DNA from: Rhodospirillales bacterium
GTDB taxonomy: Bacteria; Pseudomonadota; Alphaproteobacteria; Rhodospirillales; GLO-3
Direction of reading: 5' to 3'
DNA: 33,090 bases
NCBI GenBank assembly: GCA_003354135.1
Contig: PIVK01000031.1
Coordinates: forward strand, 1-33,090
The notes under the pieces are model-generated. The model was not told the origin of the DNA, did no database searches, and saw nothing but the letters and a program-made list of their open reading frames with translations. Numbering within the stretch: the first letter of the stretch is position 1; every line of letters starts with the position of its first letter. Of the stretch, positions 16,014 through 23,814 are shown piece after piece. Both the position numbers and the translations under genes were made by a program.

Positions 16014-17645
16014 TCATTTAAAAGCAAGCTGCGAACACCATTTCCAAATCTCTGAAATTAACTCTCTGCTCTTTACTTCGTTCCATACCATTATCACTTC
16101 GTTCCATACCATTATCGTGGTCAAAATCATGATGACGGTGGTGAATATCGCGATGGCGATGGTGAGTATCCCCAGTTTGCGTTGGGTTCTTATGTTTTCT
16201 GTAGCTCCCAACAAGGAGCCATATTGCGTGAGATGGTCACGAAGCGACTGATCAGTCCTTTGCAACCATGTAGCCTGTTCATCAATCGGAAAAGCAAGGC
16301 CTTTTGCAATCGTGAACTCTTCATCATGAGCGTGGTAGCGCACATGGCATGGTTTGAAAGTTTCTATCCCGCGCTCAAAAAGCGCTTGTTCTTTCGCGTA
16401 AGGGATCAGCTCGGCGGTTACAGCGGCGATGTCGACGCTATACGAGATATGACCGCCGAGGCTTTGCAGCGTTTTGAGTGGATCATGACGTGACTTGGGT
16501 CGAAGCGTCGTAGAATCGCGTATAGCGTTAATGTGTTTGGCGTAACCAGCCAACATCTGAAGTATTGACCAGCGGCTCAGCAATCCCTTAATCTTATTAT
16601 CTACGTAATTGGTCTGCCCCGATCGACTGTTCACGTCACGTGATTCGAAATCTTTCTCTACGAAGTCAGTTTCTCTTAATGCCATGATCGCGTGGTAACG
16701 GCTTCCAAGGTCTCGAAACAACGGCCATGTAAATTTAAGTCCAAATATGTCGGGGCAGACCCAGCTATGAATATCAAGGTCCATATCTAGAATAGATAAG
16801 TAAGGCGGCGGCTGATCACTCCCCTCGGAACGATCAGGAAATGGCTGTGCCTTTCGGAGGGTGACAAATTCACATGTCGGAAACTCGCCACCGAGTATCC
16901 CGGAGGCGAACAATCCGGGAAGGTGCTCTGTAAACCAGCCTCCAGCCATACGTCTCGCATCGGCGCGAGTCTGATTTACGTGATCAGCCTTTTGCGTCTT
17001 AGGGCCAATGATCTCATGACCGCGCCTTAAAGGCTTCATATAGGTCTTTCGGTCAGTACGTAGAGCCAAGTCAAGTTGGGAGGAGTAGTCTTCCTTGAAG
17101 ATGAACCCCATGACGACGCAGGTCAGAGAAGAGGTCAGCGAAAAAAGCGTACCTGTTGCATATTCGACATTAGACGGCAGTGGAGCAACACGATGAGGAG
17201 AGGCAAACCTGCTACTGGAATCAGGACGACATATATACCCAAAGTCAAGCCATCCACCTCCATATGGGTGCTCACGCAGACGCTGTAGCTGAACCGAAAG
17301 ATCGTCCCTTCCAATATCATCGTCCTTGTCCCAGCCAAGCTTTTGGAATCCCGCGAGTAGTTGCTCAACATGCGCTGGTGTGTATAGCTCGATTGCCCAG
17401 ACACATCTGAAGTCGACGTATTCGTCAGCAGGTGGCGTTGTCTTTTCGTTATCCTCATGATCATGAGCTTCATGATAAGCACGGGATTCGCCGACATTCG
17501 GATGTTCTATAAGACGCGGGAAATGTCGATGAACGGTGGAGCGCAAACGATAACCAAGGGACGGCCCTTTTTTCGGCACGTCACCAGTTTGCGCCTGCTC
17601 CTCCTCTGTCTGCTTCTCTTCTTCAGTCTGCACGCTCAACCTCAA
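16014..17645 (-). CDS. Unknown protein with C-terminal membrane anchor
   Basis: Up to 543 residues. No in-frame ATG occurs near the 5' end; TTG 17645 or GTG 17633 (GAGG six bases upstream of the latter) are the possible starts. The N-terminus is rich in Glu and Gln. The body is soluble-looking with many Trp, His and Asp, including VWAIELYTPAHVEQLLAGFQ, LREHPYGGGWLDFGY and ILDMDLDIHSW. Near the C-terminus a helix (SLRDHLTQYGSLLGATENIRTQR) leads into a membrane segment of about 22 residues (LGILTIAIAIFTTVIMILTTI) and a short tail with a duplicated NEVIMVW. The layout of long soluble domain, coiled helix and C-terminal membrane segment loosely recalls CorA-like or tail-anchored effector proteins, but I recognise no family. 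Codon use is more AT-rich than its neighbours and it lies beside IS relics, which suggests transfer. Confidence 0.6.
   Translation of the reverse strand: MRLSVQTEEEKQTEEEQAQTGDVPKKGPSLGYRLRSTVHRHFPRLIEHPNVGESRAYHEAHDHEDNEKTTPPADEYVDFRCVWAIELYTPAHVEQLLAGFQKLGWDKDDDIGRDDLSVQLQRLREHPYGGGWLDFGYICRPDSSSRFASPHRVAPLPSNVEYATGTLFSLTSSLTCVVMGFIFKEDYSSQLDLALRTDRKTYMKPLRRGHEIIGPKTQKADHVNQTRADARRMAGGWFTEHLPGLFASGILGGEFPTCEFVTLRKAQPFPDRSEGSDQPPPYLSILDMDLDIHSWVCPDIFGLKFTWPLFRDLGSRYHAIMALRETDFVEKDFESRDVNSRSGQTNYVDNKIKGLLSRWSILQMLAGYAKHINAIRDSTTLRPKSRHDPLKTLQSLGGHISYSVDIAAVTAELIPYAKEQALFERGIETFKPCHVRYHAHDEEFTIAKGLAFPIDEQATWLQRTDQSLRDHLTQYGSLLGATENIRTQRKLGILTIAIAIFTTVIMILTTIMVWNEVIMVWNEVKSRELISEIWKWCSQLAFK
16075..16116. 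repeat. Perfect 21-base tandem duplication
   Basis: 16075-16095 and 16096-16116 are identical 21-mers beginning ACTTCGTTCC. They keep the frame of the orphan membrane gene and repeat seven residues (NEVIMVW type) after its membrane segment. The identity suggests a recent slippage event. Confidence 0.9.
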
Positions 17646-17728
17646 ACATCCTAGATTGTGCCTCTATATCACCGCCTCTCCCCCAACGTATCGGAACATT
17701 CAAGGGGGCGGTGGGTGGCTACCCTGAG

Positions 17729-17761
17729 AGTTTCGAGGACACCTTACTCAATTGGAGGAGT
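17729..17761. repeat. REP/RAYT-like repeat, copy 2 (one arm)
   Basis: AGTTTCGAGGACACC followed by TTACTCAATTGGAGGAGT matches copy 1 (775-807) with one difference in 33 bases. The second arm of the palindrome is missing and the sequence runs into the IS1634-like remnant. Confidence 0.65.
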
Positions 17762-17911
17762 GGAAGCCCGCGATACGCATCCAAGTCCGGTCGGTCCGGC
17801 CGAGATTGTGCACCACGTAGCCTTTCTCCAGACTGCGGACGTTTTTGCGAGCACTAGGTAGCGAACGACCGAGCCATCCTTGTTGCGATGCTGTGTGGAA
17901 CGAATGTACAT
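17744..17911 (-). pseudogene. IS1634-type transposase N-terminal remnant
   Basis: From ATG 17911 the reading MYIRSTQHRNKDGSVVRYLVLA is the typical opening of IS1634 (IS4-superfamily) transposases. The family continuation is then in a neighbouring frame (EKGYVVHNLGRTDR), so at least one frameshift or small deletion lies between. The gene is cut off by the REP-like repeat at 17729-17761, and no DDE catalytic part remains. It is a relic of an element that once stood between the orphan gene and the GST gene. The rest of 17912-18130 shows no gene. Confidence 0.6.
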
Positions 17912-18130
17912 GCCCATGAAACCAGCATAATATAGGGAAATTTTCCAATTGCGTGTGGCCACATATTTTGGCCGGAAATGGGCGTGTTGGAAAGAAAAAA
18001 CGTAACGAAATCAAAGGGCCGGGGTTTGAGAGGAGCCAGAAATATGCCCACAGACCGCAAACTCAGGCCCGGCCTTCTACGAATCCCGGGGCACCACGAG
18101 ATCGTCAAAGGTCCGCTGTCACCGGAAGGT

Positions 18131-18152
18131 CCGATCACCCCTGGGTGATCGG
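18131..18152. terminator. Hairpin across the GST stop codon
   Basis: CCGATCACCC and GGGTGATCGG form a perfect ten-pair stem with a two-base centre, covering the stop codon of the GST gene. There is no T-run after it on the minus strand, so it may be an RNA end-protecting or weak terminator structure. Confidence 0.35.
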
Positions 18153-18743
18153 GATATGGCCGGATTGCGCGCGGACCCGTTCAAGCCAAGCCCTGATGGC
18201 GGGATAGGCCCCGAGGTCGAGGTTGCCCTCGGGCGCGACGTGGGTATAGGCATAGAGCGCGATATCCGCGATCGAATAGCGACGCGCAACGAAGAAATCT
18301 CGTCCGGCCAAATGGGGCTCCATGACCTGAAAGACGTCGTGGGCCTTTTCCTTCAGCCGGGGCAGTTCGGCGCGCCGCGGGCTGTTCTCGGCGGTATGCT
18401 GCAGGATGTAGCGCGACACGGCGACCGAGGGCTCGTGGTAATTCTGTTCGAAGAACATCCACTGCAGGACCCGTGCCCGATCCAACCGCCTTTCGGGCAG
18501 GAAGGACGTCCCTTCGGCCAGGTAGAACAGGATGGCGTCGGATTCCGGCAGGATTTCTCCGTTTTCGAGCTCCAGCGCCGGGATGCGCCCGTTAGGGTTC
18601 TTCGCCAGGTATTCAGGTGTCCGGGTTTCGCCCTGGTCGATGTCTAGATCAACGCGTTCATGGGCGATCCCGAGTTGCGCGAGGAGCAGGCGGACCTTGT
18701 AGCTATTCCCCGACGAGAGATAGTCATAAAGCCTATACATCAT
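18135..18743 (-). CDS. Glutathione S-transferase family protein
   Basis: About 202 residues from ATG 18743 (MMYRLYDYLSSGNSYKVRLLL); eight extra residues are possible upstream, but CAGGGGGCGGG makes a better site before this ATG. The N-terminal thioredoxin-like domain has SGNSYKVRL in the active-site helix, NPNGRIPALELENGEILPESDAILFYLAE with the cis-Pro and the glutathione-binding ESDA. The C-terminal helical domain ends with RDFFVARRYSIADIALYAYTH, the N-capping box of GSTs. It conjugates glutathione to electrophiles in the cytoplasm; the substrate is unknown. It lies alone between two copies of the REP-like repeat, both in the same orientation. Confidence 0.88.
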   Translation of the reverse strand: MMYRLYDYLSSGNSYKVRLLLAQLGIAHERVDLDIDQGETRTPEYLAKNPNGRIPALELENGEILPESDAILFYLAEGTSFLPERRLDRARVLQWMFFEQNYHEPSVAVSRYILQHTAENSPRRAELPRLKEKAHDVFQVMEPHLAGRDFFVARRYSIADIALYAYTHVAPEGNLDLGAYPAIRAWLERVRAQSGHIPITQG

Positions 18744-18781
18744 TTGTCGCCCGCCCCCTGTTTCCATGAAGATGGAGTTCC

Positions 18782-18811
18782 AGGGACACCTTACTCAATT
18801 GGAAGAGTTGC
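18782..18811. repeat. REP/RAYT-like repeat, copy 3 (one arm)
   Basis: AGGGACACCTTACTCAATTG followed by GAAGAGTTGC, with GGAGTTCC just upstream as in the outer part of copy 1. It lies just upstream of the GST start. The second arm is absent. Confidence 0.6.
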
Positions 18812-18897
18812 GCAACAACCCGCGGACGAAGCCGCCTCCAAGGATTTTCGGATTTTGACGTGAGGGGAGGATACATCCGTTACGGTGAGCTGAGGCT

Positions 18898-19563
18898 CTA
18901 GCCCAGAAGAGGAATGAGAGGCCGGGCCTCGGCCAAGGTCGGCGCGCCCAACGCGAGGAAAGTCCGCGTGTTGAGGGCCAGTGCGCCGTCGCGTTCCCCT
19001 TTTTGCGCCCCGTGTCCGGTGAGCACATGTATTCCGCCGGCCAATCCCGCCCTACGGCCTGCCTCCAGGTCCCCGGCACGGTCGCCGACGATCCACGAAC
19101 GGCTCAGATCGAGATTGAGACGGCGCCCGGCCCGTTCCAGCATTCCCGGGTTGGGCTTGCGGGCCGGATGGTTTGGGTGTTGGTAGGGCGGCTTTCCCTT
19201 CGTGTGGTGGGGGCAGGCGAAAACGGCATCGACGAAGGCGCCTTCGGCTGCCAGATCGCCGAGGATTCTCTCCTGGACGGCCGCGAAGTCGGCCCAGCCG
19301 TAATGGCCGTATCCGATCCCGGCCTGGTTGGTAACGACGCCAACCGGAATATCCCGTGCGTTGGCCGCCGCAATCAGGGCGGCGGCTCCCTCTTCCAGCC
19401 GCACGTCCTCCACCTTGTGAAGGTAATTGACCTCGATGACGATGACGCCGTCACGGTCGAGCAACAGGGCAGGGCGGGGGGAGCCCCCCGGCCGACGCAA
19501 GACCTGGTTCCAGATGCCTTCGTCGTCGATCACGGCACCCGGTGGAAGAACCGCTTCGGTCAT
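18898..19563 (-). CDS. gmhB: GmhB-like HAD phosphatase
   Basis: 221 residues of the HAD-IIIA histidinol-phosphatase/GmhB family. Motif I is LLDRDGV (D36, D38), motif II VVTNQAG (77-82), then RKPNPGM (135-141) and motif IV IVGDRAGDLEAG (D161, D165). GmhB removes the C7 phosphate from D-glycero-D-manno-heptose 1,7-bisphosphate for lipopolysaccharide core heptose. The zinc loop is unusual: C117-P-H119-H120 is present, but the second half has His129 and His132 where the family has two cysteines. ATG 19563 overlaps the stop of the SDR-like gene, so it ends the nad operon. The exact substrate is uncertain because of the loop and a slightly long N-terminus. Confidence 0.75.
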   Translation of the reverse strand: MTEAVLPPGAVIDDEGIWNQVLRRPGGSPRPALLLDRDGVIVIEVNYLHKVEDVRLEEGAAALIAAANARDIPVGVVTNQAGIGYGHYGWADFAAVQERILGDLAAEGAFVDAVFACPHHTKGKPPYQHPNHPARKPNPGMLERAGRRLNLDLSRSWIVGDRAGDLEAGRRAGLAGGIHVLTGHGAQKGERDGALALNTRTFLALGAPTLAEARPLIPLLG

Positions 19564-20159
19564 GGCGCCCCCCCTTGTCGGGCCAGTGAAAGGACTACGT
19601 CGGCGATCTTGGCCGGATCGACGGGCGCAGGGCCGGGGTCAAGAGCCAGAATTCGAACGTTCCCGCCGTCGTATTCCTTGGCAAGTTTACGTGCCGCAGC
19701 GGAAAGCGCGGCGTTGGCGGCTATGGTCGCGAGGCCGGAATCGGCGGGCATGCCGACAATGACGATGCTGCACACATGGTCCTGTTCGGCCATGGCCGGT
19801 GCCATCTCACGGATCAGGTCGAGAATTCCGAAGACCTTGAATTGCCATCCGTTTCCTATCCCGTGTGTGGCGTCCTCGGGAATTCCGTCACCGGCGCAGG
19901 CAACCAGGATGTCCGCGTCGTCGCAACCAAGCGCCAACACATCGACGTTCACGCGCTCGCCGAGGTCGATGGCGTGGGTTTCCACCTCCACGGGATGCTT
20001 TTCGCGGAGGACTTTGGCCGTTCCCGCCAATTCCGCCCCGTCCAGGCCCGCCAGGTAGAGGCCGCAACCCTCGGCGGCCAGGGCTTGGGCGACGGCAATG
20101 CCGACACGGCCCGTAGCCCCAACCACCAATGCCGTCCGGTCCTTCGGAGCGTCGGGCAT
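19560..20159 (-). CDS. Short-chain-dehydrogenase-like protein without catalytic Tyr/Lys
   Basis: 199 residues from ATG 20159, which shares a base with the nadB stop (TGATG). The Rossmann start ALVVGATGRVGIAVAQAL (Gly motif 14-20), the LVACAG strand end (85-90) and SIVIVGMPAD at the beta-5 position (131-140) are SDR-like. Where YxxxK should be, the sequence is T145-IAA-N149 before AALSAAARKLAKE, so both catalytic residues are replaced. It probably binds NAD(P) but is unlikely to be an ordinary dehydrogenase. It is coupled on both sides, to nadB and to the GmhB-like gene. Confidence 0.75.
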   Translation of the reverse strand: MPDAPKDRTALVVGATGRVGIAVAQALAAEGCGLYLAGLDGAELAGTAKVLREKHPVEVETHAIDLGERVNVDVLALGCDDADILVACAGDGIPEDATHGIGNGWQFKVFGILDLIREMAPAMAEQDHVCSIVIVGMPADSGLATIAANAALSAAARKLAKEYDGGNVRILALDPGPAPVDPAKIADVVLSLARQGGAP

Positions 20160-21763
20160 CAGGCCTCCGGGGTGAGAATTGTCGGACCGACCGAGGCAAC
20201 GTCGTCCCGTCCGGGGTGGTCGAGGGTATAGTGCAGCCCGCGGCTTTCCTTGCGCGACAGGGCGGAACGGATGATGAGGTCGGCCACCACCGCCAGGTTG
20301 CGCAATTCCAGAAGATCCGAGGTAACGCGGAAATTTTCGTAATATTCCGCGATCTCGGTGAGCAGCAGATCGACGCGGCGCTTGGCGCGTTCCAGCCGCT
20401 TTGTCGTACGCACGATGCCCACATAGTCCCACATGAAGCGGCGCAGTTCGTGCCAATTGTGGGACACGACGACGATCTCGTCGGAATCGATGACCCAGCT
20501 CTCGTCCCAAGAGGAGATCTCGGGAGGGGGGGGGATGCTCTCCAGGCGGTGCAGGATATCGGCGGCGGCGGAATCGGCGAAAACCAGGCATTCGAGCAGG
20601 GAGTTGCTGGCCATGCGGTTCGCCCCGTGAAGGCCGGTGTAGGCGACCTCGCCGACGGCGTAGAGGTTTTCGACATCGGTGCGGCCTTTGGTGTCGATGC
20701 ACACACCGCCGCAGGTATAGTGGGCGGCCGGCACGACGGGCAGGGGCTCCTTGGTCATGTCGAACCCGAATTCCATGCATTTGCGGTAGATGGTGGGAAA
20801 ATGGCTGATGACGAAGTCGGCCGGTTTACTGCTGATGTCGAGATAGACACAGTCAATACCCAGGCGCTTCATCTCGTGATCGATCGCACGTGCCACGATA
20901 TCGCGTGGGGCCAGTTCGCCACGTTCGTCGAAGCGGTCCATGAAGTGCGAGCCGTCGGGCAGCAGCAGGCTCCCGCCTTCGCCGCGCACCGCCTCTGTAA
21001 TCAGCTTTGACTTGGCCCTGGGGTGGTAAAGACAAGTGGGGTGAAACTGGGAGAACTCCAAGTTGCCGACTCGGCATCCGGCGCGCCAAGCCATGGCTAT
21101 GCCGTCCCCGGTGCAGATGTCGGGGTTGGACGTATAGAGATACACCTTGCTCGCCCCGCCGGTGGCGAGGACCACGATGCGGGCCCTGAACAGGTCGACC
21201 CGTTCACGCGCGCAGTCGAACGCATAGACGCCGATGCACCGCCCCAGGGTTTTGTCAGGGCGTTTCTCACGGATCAGGTCTATGGCGTTGTGTAACTCGA
21301 AGATGTCGATGTTGGGGGTGGAACGCGCTGCATCCGCCAGCGTGCTCTCCACTTCCTGTCCCGTCGCGTCCGCGGCGTGCACCACTCGCCGCCGGCTGTG
21401 CCCCCCTTCGCGGGTCAGGTGGTATTCGTCCTCGTGCCCCTTCTCCTCCCGGCGCGAGAAGTCGGCGCCCAGTTCGACCAGGCCCCGGATGGCATCCGGG
21501 GCGTTTTCGACCACGAAGCGGACGACGTCCGGATCGCAAAGGCCGGCTCCGGCATCCATGGTGTCGGCGATGTGGGATTCCATTGAATCCTTGTGGTCCA
21601 GGACTGCCGCGATTCCGCCCTGAGCGTAGAAGGTGCTGCTCTCCTGCAGTGCCCCCTTGGACAGCAGGGCCACCTTGGCCCCGCGCGAAATGCCGAGCGC
21701 CAAGTCCAGGCCCGCCGCTCCGCTGCCGATGACGATCACGTCGTAATCGTGGATAGTTCCCAT
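20159..21763 (-). CDS. nadB: L-aspartate oxidase NadB
   Basis: About 534 residues from ATG 21763 ([23 protein letters not shown]), 4 bases after the nadC stop; upstream in-frame residues lie inside nadC and are discarded. The FAD-binding GSGAAG is followed by [36 protein letters not shown], the [12 protein letters not shown] segment, [28 protein letters not shown] and [16 protein letters not shown], all typical of NadB/SdhA-type flavoproteins. It oxidises L-aspartate to iminoaspartate for NadA. The length and helical C-terminus are normal. Confidence 0.95.
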   Translation of the reverse strand: MGTIHDYDVIVIGSGAAGLDLALGISRGAKVALLSKGALQESSTFYAQGGIAAVLDHKDSMESHIADTMDAGAGLCDPDVVRFVVENAPDAIRGLVELGADFSRREEKGHEDEYHLTREGGHSRRRVVHAADATGQEVESTLADAARSTPNIDIFELHNAIDLIREKRPDKTLGRCIGVYAFDCARERVDLFRARIVVLATGGASKVYLYTSNPDICTGDGIAMAWRAGCRVGNLEFSQFHPTCLYHPRAKSKLITEAVRGEGGSLLLPDGSHFMDRFDERGELAPRDIVARAIDHEMKRLGIDCVYLDISSKPADFVISHFPTIYRKCMEFGFDMTKEPLPVVPAAHYTCGGVCIDTKGRTDVENLYAVGEVAYTGLHGANRMASNSLLECLVFADSAAADILHRLESIPPPPEISSWDESWVIDSDEIVVVSHNWHELRRFMWDYVGIVRTTKRLERAKRRVDLLLTEIAEYYENFRVTSDLLELRNLAVVADLIIRSALSRKESRGLHYTLDHPGRDDVASVGPTILTPEA

Positions 21764-21767
21764 GGCT

Positions 21768-22622
21768 TTATGTGGGTTCCCAGTCCAATCCGATATCGAC
21801 CGCGGGCGCCGCCTGGGTGAGGCGCCCAACCGAGATGAAGTCTACCCCTGTTTCGGCGATTTTACGTATGGTTTCAAGGGTTACCCCGCCCGAGGCCTCT
21901 GTTTCCGCCCGGCCCGCGGCCCGTTCCACCGCCTCGGCCAGGAGGGCGGGGGACATGTTGTCGAGCAGGACGCGCGTAGCGCCGGAATCGATCGCCTCTT
22001 CCATCTGTCGGATGGTGTCGCACTCGACCTCGACCGCTGTGATCCCGGCGGCCCGGACTCTTGCCAGGGCCGCCGTGATGCCGCCGCAGACCGCAATGTG
22101 GTTGTCCTTGATAAGAACGGCGTCATAGAGGCCCATGCGGTGATTTTCCGCCCCGCCGAGGCGGGTCGCATACTTCTCCAGCCGTCTCAGGCCCGGCAGG
22201 GTCTTGCGGGTGTCCAACAGACGGGTGCCGGTTCCGGCGATGGCGTCGGCGTAGGCGCGGGTCAGCGTGGCAATGCCGGAGAGGTGCTGCACCAGGTTGA
22301 GGGCGGTGCGCTCCGCAGTCAGCAGGGCACGGGCCGGCCCCGCGATACGGGCCAGAACGGTGCCGGGGACGACGGCGGCGCCATCCGCGACCGCAGCCTC
22401 CCAGGTGATGTCCGTTGTCACGGTGGAGAACACCGAACCGGCGACGCCAAGACCAGCGGTTACCATCGTCTGTCGGGCCGTCATGACGCCGGAAAACCGG
22501 ACGTTTTGGGGAATAACGGTGTCGGTCGTGATGTCGCCGGGACCAATGTCTTCCGCCAGCGCGGCATCGATCACGCGCTGGAGATCGCCTTTGTCGAGAC
22601 CCGGAGGCAGGTCAGGCGGCAT
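21768..22622 (-). CDS. nadC: Nicotinate-nucleotide pyrophosphorylase NadC
   Basis: 284 residues. Motifs of quinolinate phosphoribosyltransferase are visible: [75 protein letters not shown] and [25 protein letters not shown]. It converts quinolinate and PRPP into nicotinate mononucleotide in the cytoplasm. Its start overlaps the end of nadA by 11 bases and its stop lies just before nadB. Confidence 0.95.
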   Translation of the reverse strand: MPPDLPPGLDKGDLQRVIDAALAEDIGPGDITTDTVIPQNVRFSGVMTARQTMVTAGLGVAGSVFSTVTTDITWEAAVADGAAVVPGTVLARIAGPARALLTAERTALNLVQHLSGIATLTRAYADAIAGTGTRLLDTRKTLPGLRRLEKYATRLGGAENHRMGLYDAVLIKDNHIAVCGGITAALARVRAAGITAVEVECDTIRQMEEAIDSGATRVLLDNMSPALLAEAVERAAGRAETEASGGVTLETIRKIAETGVDFISVGRLTQAAPAVDIGLDWEPT

Positions 22623-23634
22623 CGCGCTGGCTTGCCGAAGCGACCGGTGGCGGCGAAAGGTCGAGCATTCGCTCCAGCGGGGTCAGGGCCTCAATGCGGA
22701 GATCCTTTGGGATATGGATTCCCGGGACCTCGTTCACCAGACAGAGGTAAAGCTTTTCCAGGGTGTTTAGGGCCATGAAGGGGCAGTTGGCACAGTTGCA
22801 GCTTCCGTCCGCGCCGGGGGCGGCGAGAAAGGTCTTGTCCGGGGCCGCCTTCTGCATCTGATGGATGATGTGTTGCTCGGTGGCGATGATGAAGGTATCG
22901 GCCTCGGATTGGATCACGAAATCGAGGATCGTGCGCGTCGAGCCCACGTGATCGGCGTGCCCCAGGATCGATTCGGGGCATTCGGGATGAGCCGCGACGG
23001 GGGCGTCCGGATGGCGGACCTTGAGCTTGATCAGTTCCTGTTCCGAGAACTGCTCGTGAACGATGCAGGTGCCCGGCCACAAAAGCATGTCGCGGCCTGT
23101 CTTGCGGTTGAGGTAGGCACCGAGGTGCCGGTCCGGCGCGAACAGGATCGGCTTGTCCTCGGGCAACTGATTGATGATGTGCTCCGCATTGGACGAGGTG
23201 ACGATGTAGTCCGATGCCGCCTTCACCTCGGCCGAGCAATTGATGTAGGTGACCGAGACGTGGTCCGGGTGCTTCTCGCGGAAGTGCCGAAAGGGCTTCG
23301 GTCGGCAGGAATCCTCCAGCGAGCAGCCGGCCTCGTGATCGGGCAGGACCACGGTCTTCCGCGGGCTCAGGATCTTGGCGACCTCAGCCATGAACTTCAC
23401 TCCGCAGAAAACGATCATATCGGCGTCGGTCGCCGCGGCCTTGCGCGACAGGTCGAGCGAGTCGCCGACGAAATCCGCAATATCCTGAATTTCCCCATCC
23501 TGGTAGTAATGGGCCAGGATAACGGCATTTTTCTCGCGCTTCAGGCGCTCAATCTCCGCCTCGAGATCGAGCGTGGGATCGATTTCGGCTTCCGTCATTG
23601 CATCCACCGGCGGCAGAACGATCGTGTCAACCAT
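22612..23634 (-). CDS. nadA: Quinolinate synthase NadA
   Basis: 340 residues. It has the NadA signatures AVILAHYYQDGEIQDIADFVGDSL, VFCGVKFMAEVAKIL, PDHEAGCSLEDSC, AAHPECPESI and GSCNCANCPFMALNTL, including cysteines for the [4Fe-4S] cluster. It condenses iminoaspartate with dihydroxyacetone phosphate to quinolinate. ATG 23634 follows AAGGA at 8 bases. It is the first gene of a five-gene leftward operon: nadA, nadC, nadB, SDR-like, gmhB-like. Confidence 0.96.
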   Translation of the reverse strand: MVDTIVLPPVDAMTEAEIDPTLDLEAEIERLKREKNAVILAHYYQDGEIQDIADFVGDSLDLSRKAAATDADMIVFCGVKFMAEVAKILSPRKTVVLPDHEAGCSLEDSCRPKPFRHFREKHPDHVSVTYINCSAEVKAASDYIVTSSNAEHIINQLPEDKPILFAPDRHLGAYLNRKTGRDMLLWPGTCIVHEQFSEQELIKLKVRHPDAPVAAHPECPESILGHADHVGSTRTILDFVIQSEADTFIIATEQHIIHQMQKAAPDKTFLAAPGADGSCNCANCPFMALNTLEKLYLCLVNEVPGIHIPKDLRIEALTPLERMLDLSPPPVASASQRDAA

Positions 23635-23814
23635 GGTCCGCGTCCTTGAGAGCGTAGCCTAGAGCCAGAGTGTACTTTATGACAAAATATAACCAAACGA
23701 TAATATAGTGCGAACATAATCGGGGTGATAAGTCGGTTGCAAGGTGTTTCAATACAGGACCTTCATGCTGATATATTTTAGCACCACAGCCCCCGATAGG
23801 ACAGGAGCTTAGCG
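23635..23814. promoter_or_regulatory. AT-rich divergent promoter region of nadA and the M20 gene
   Basis: On the minus strand TTGGTT (23689-23694) and TACACT (23667-23672), 16 bases apart, could form the nadA promoter. The region is clearly AT-richer than the genes on both sides. A NAD-responsive repressor site would be expected here, but I could not assign one. Confidence 0.35.

Noticed and set aside
20129-21010. Rightward frame opposite nadB
   Set aside because: Antisense shadow; nadB motifs are intact.
21762-22778. Long rightward frame opposite nadC
   Set aside because: High-GC antisense artefact; nadC is complete and recognisable on the other strand.
22861-23649. Rightward frame opposite nadA
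   Set aside because: Antisense shadow with no domain or ribosome site.
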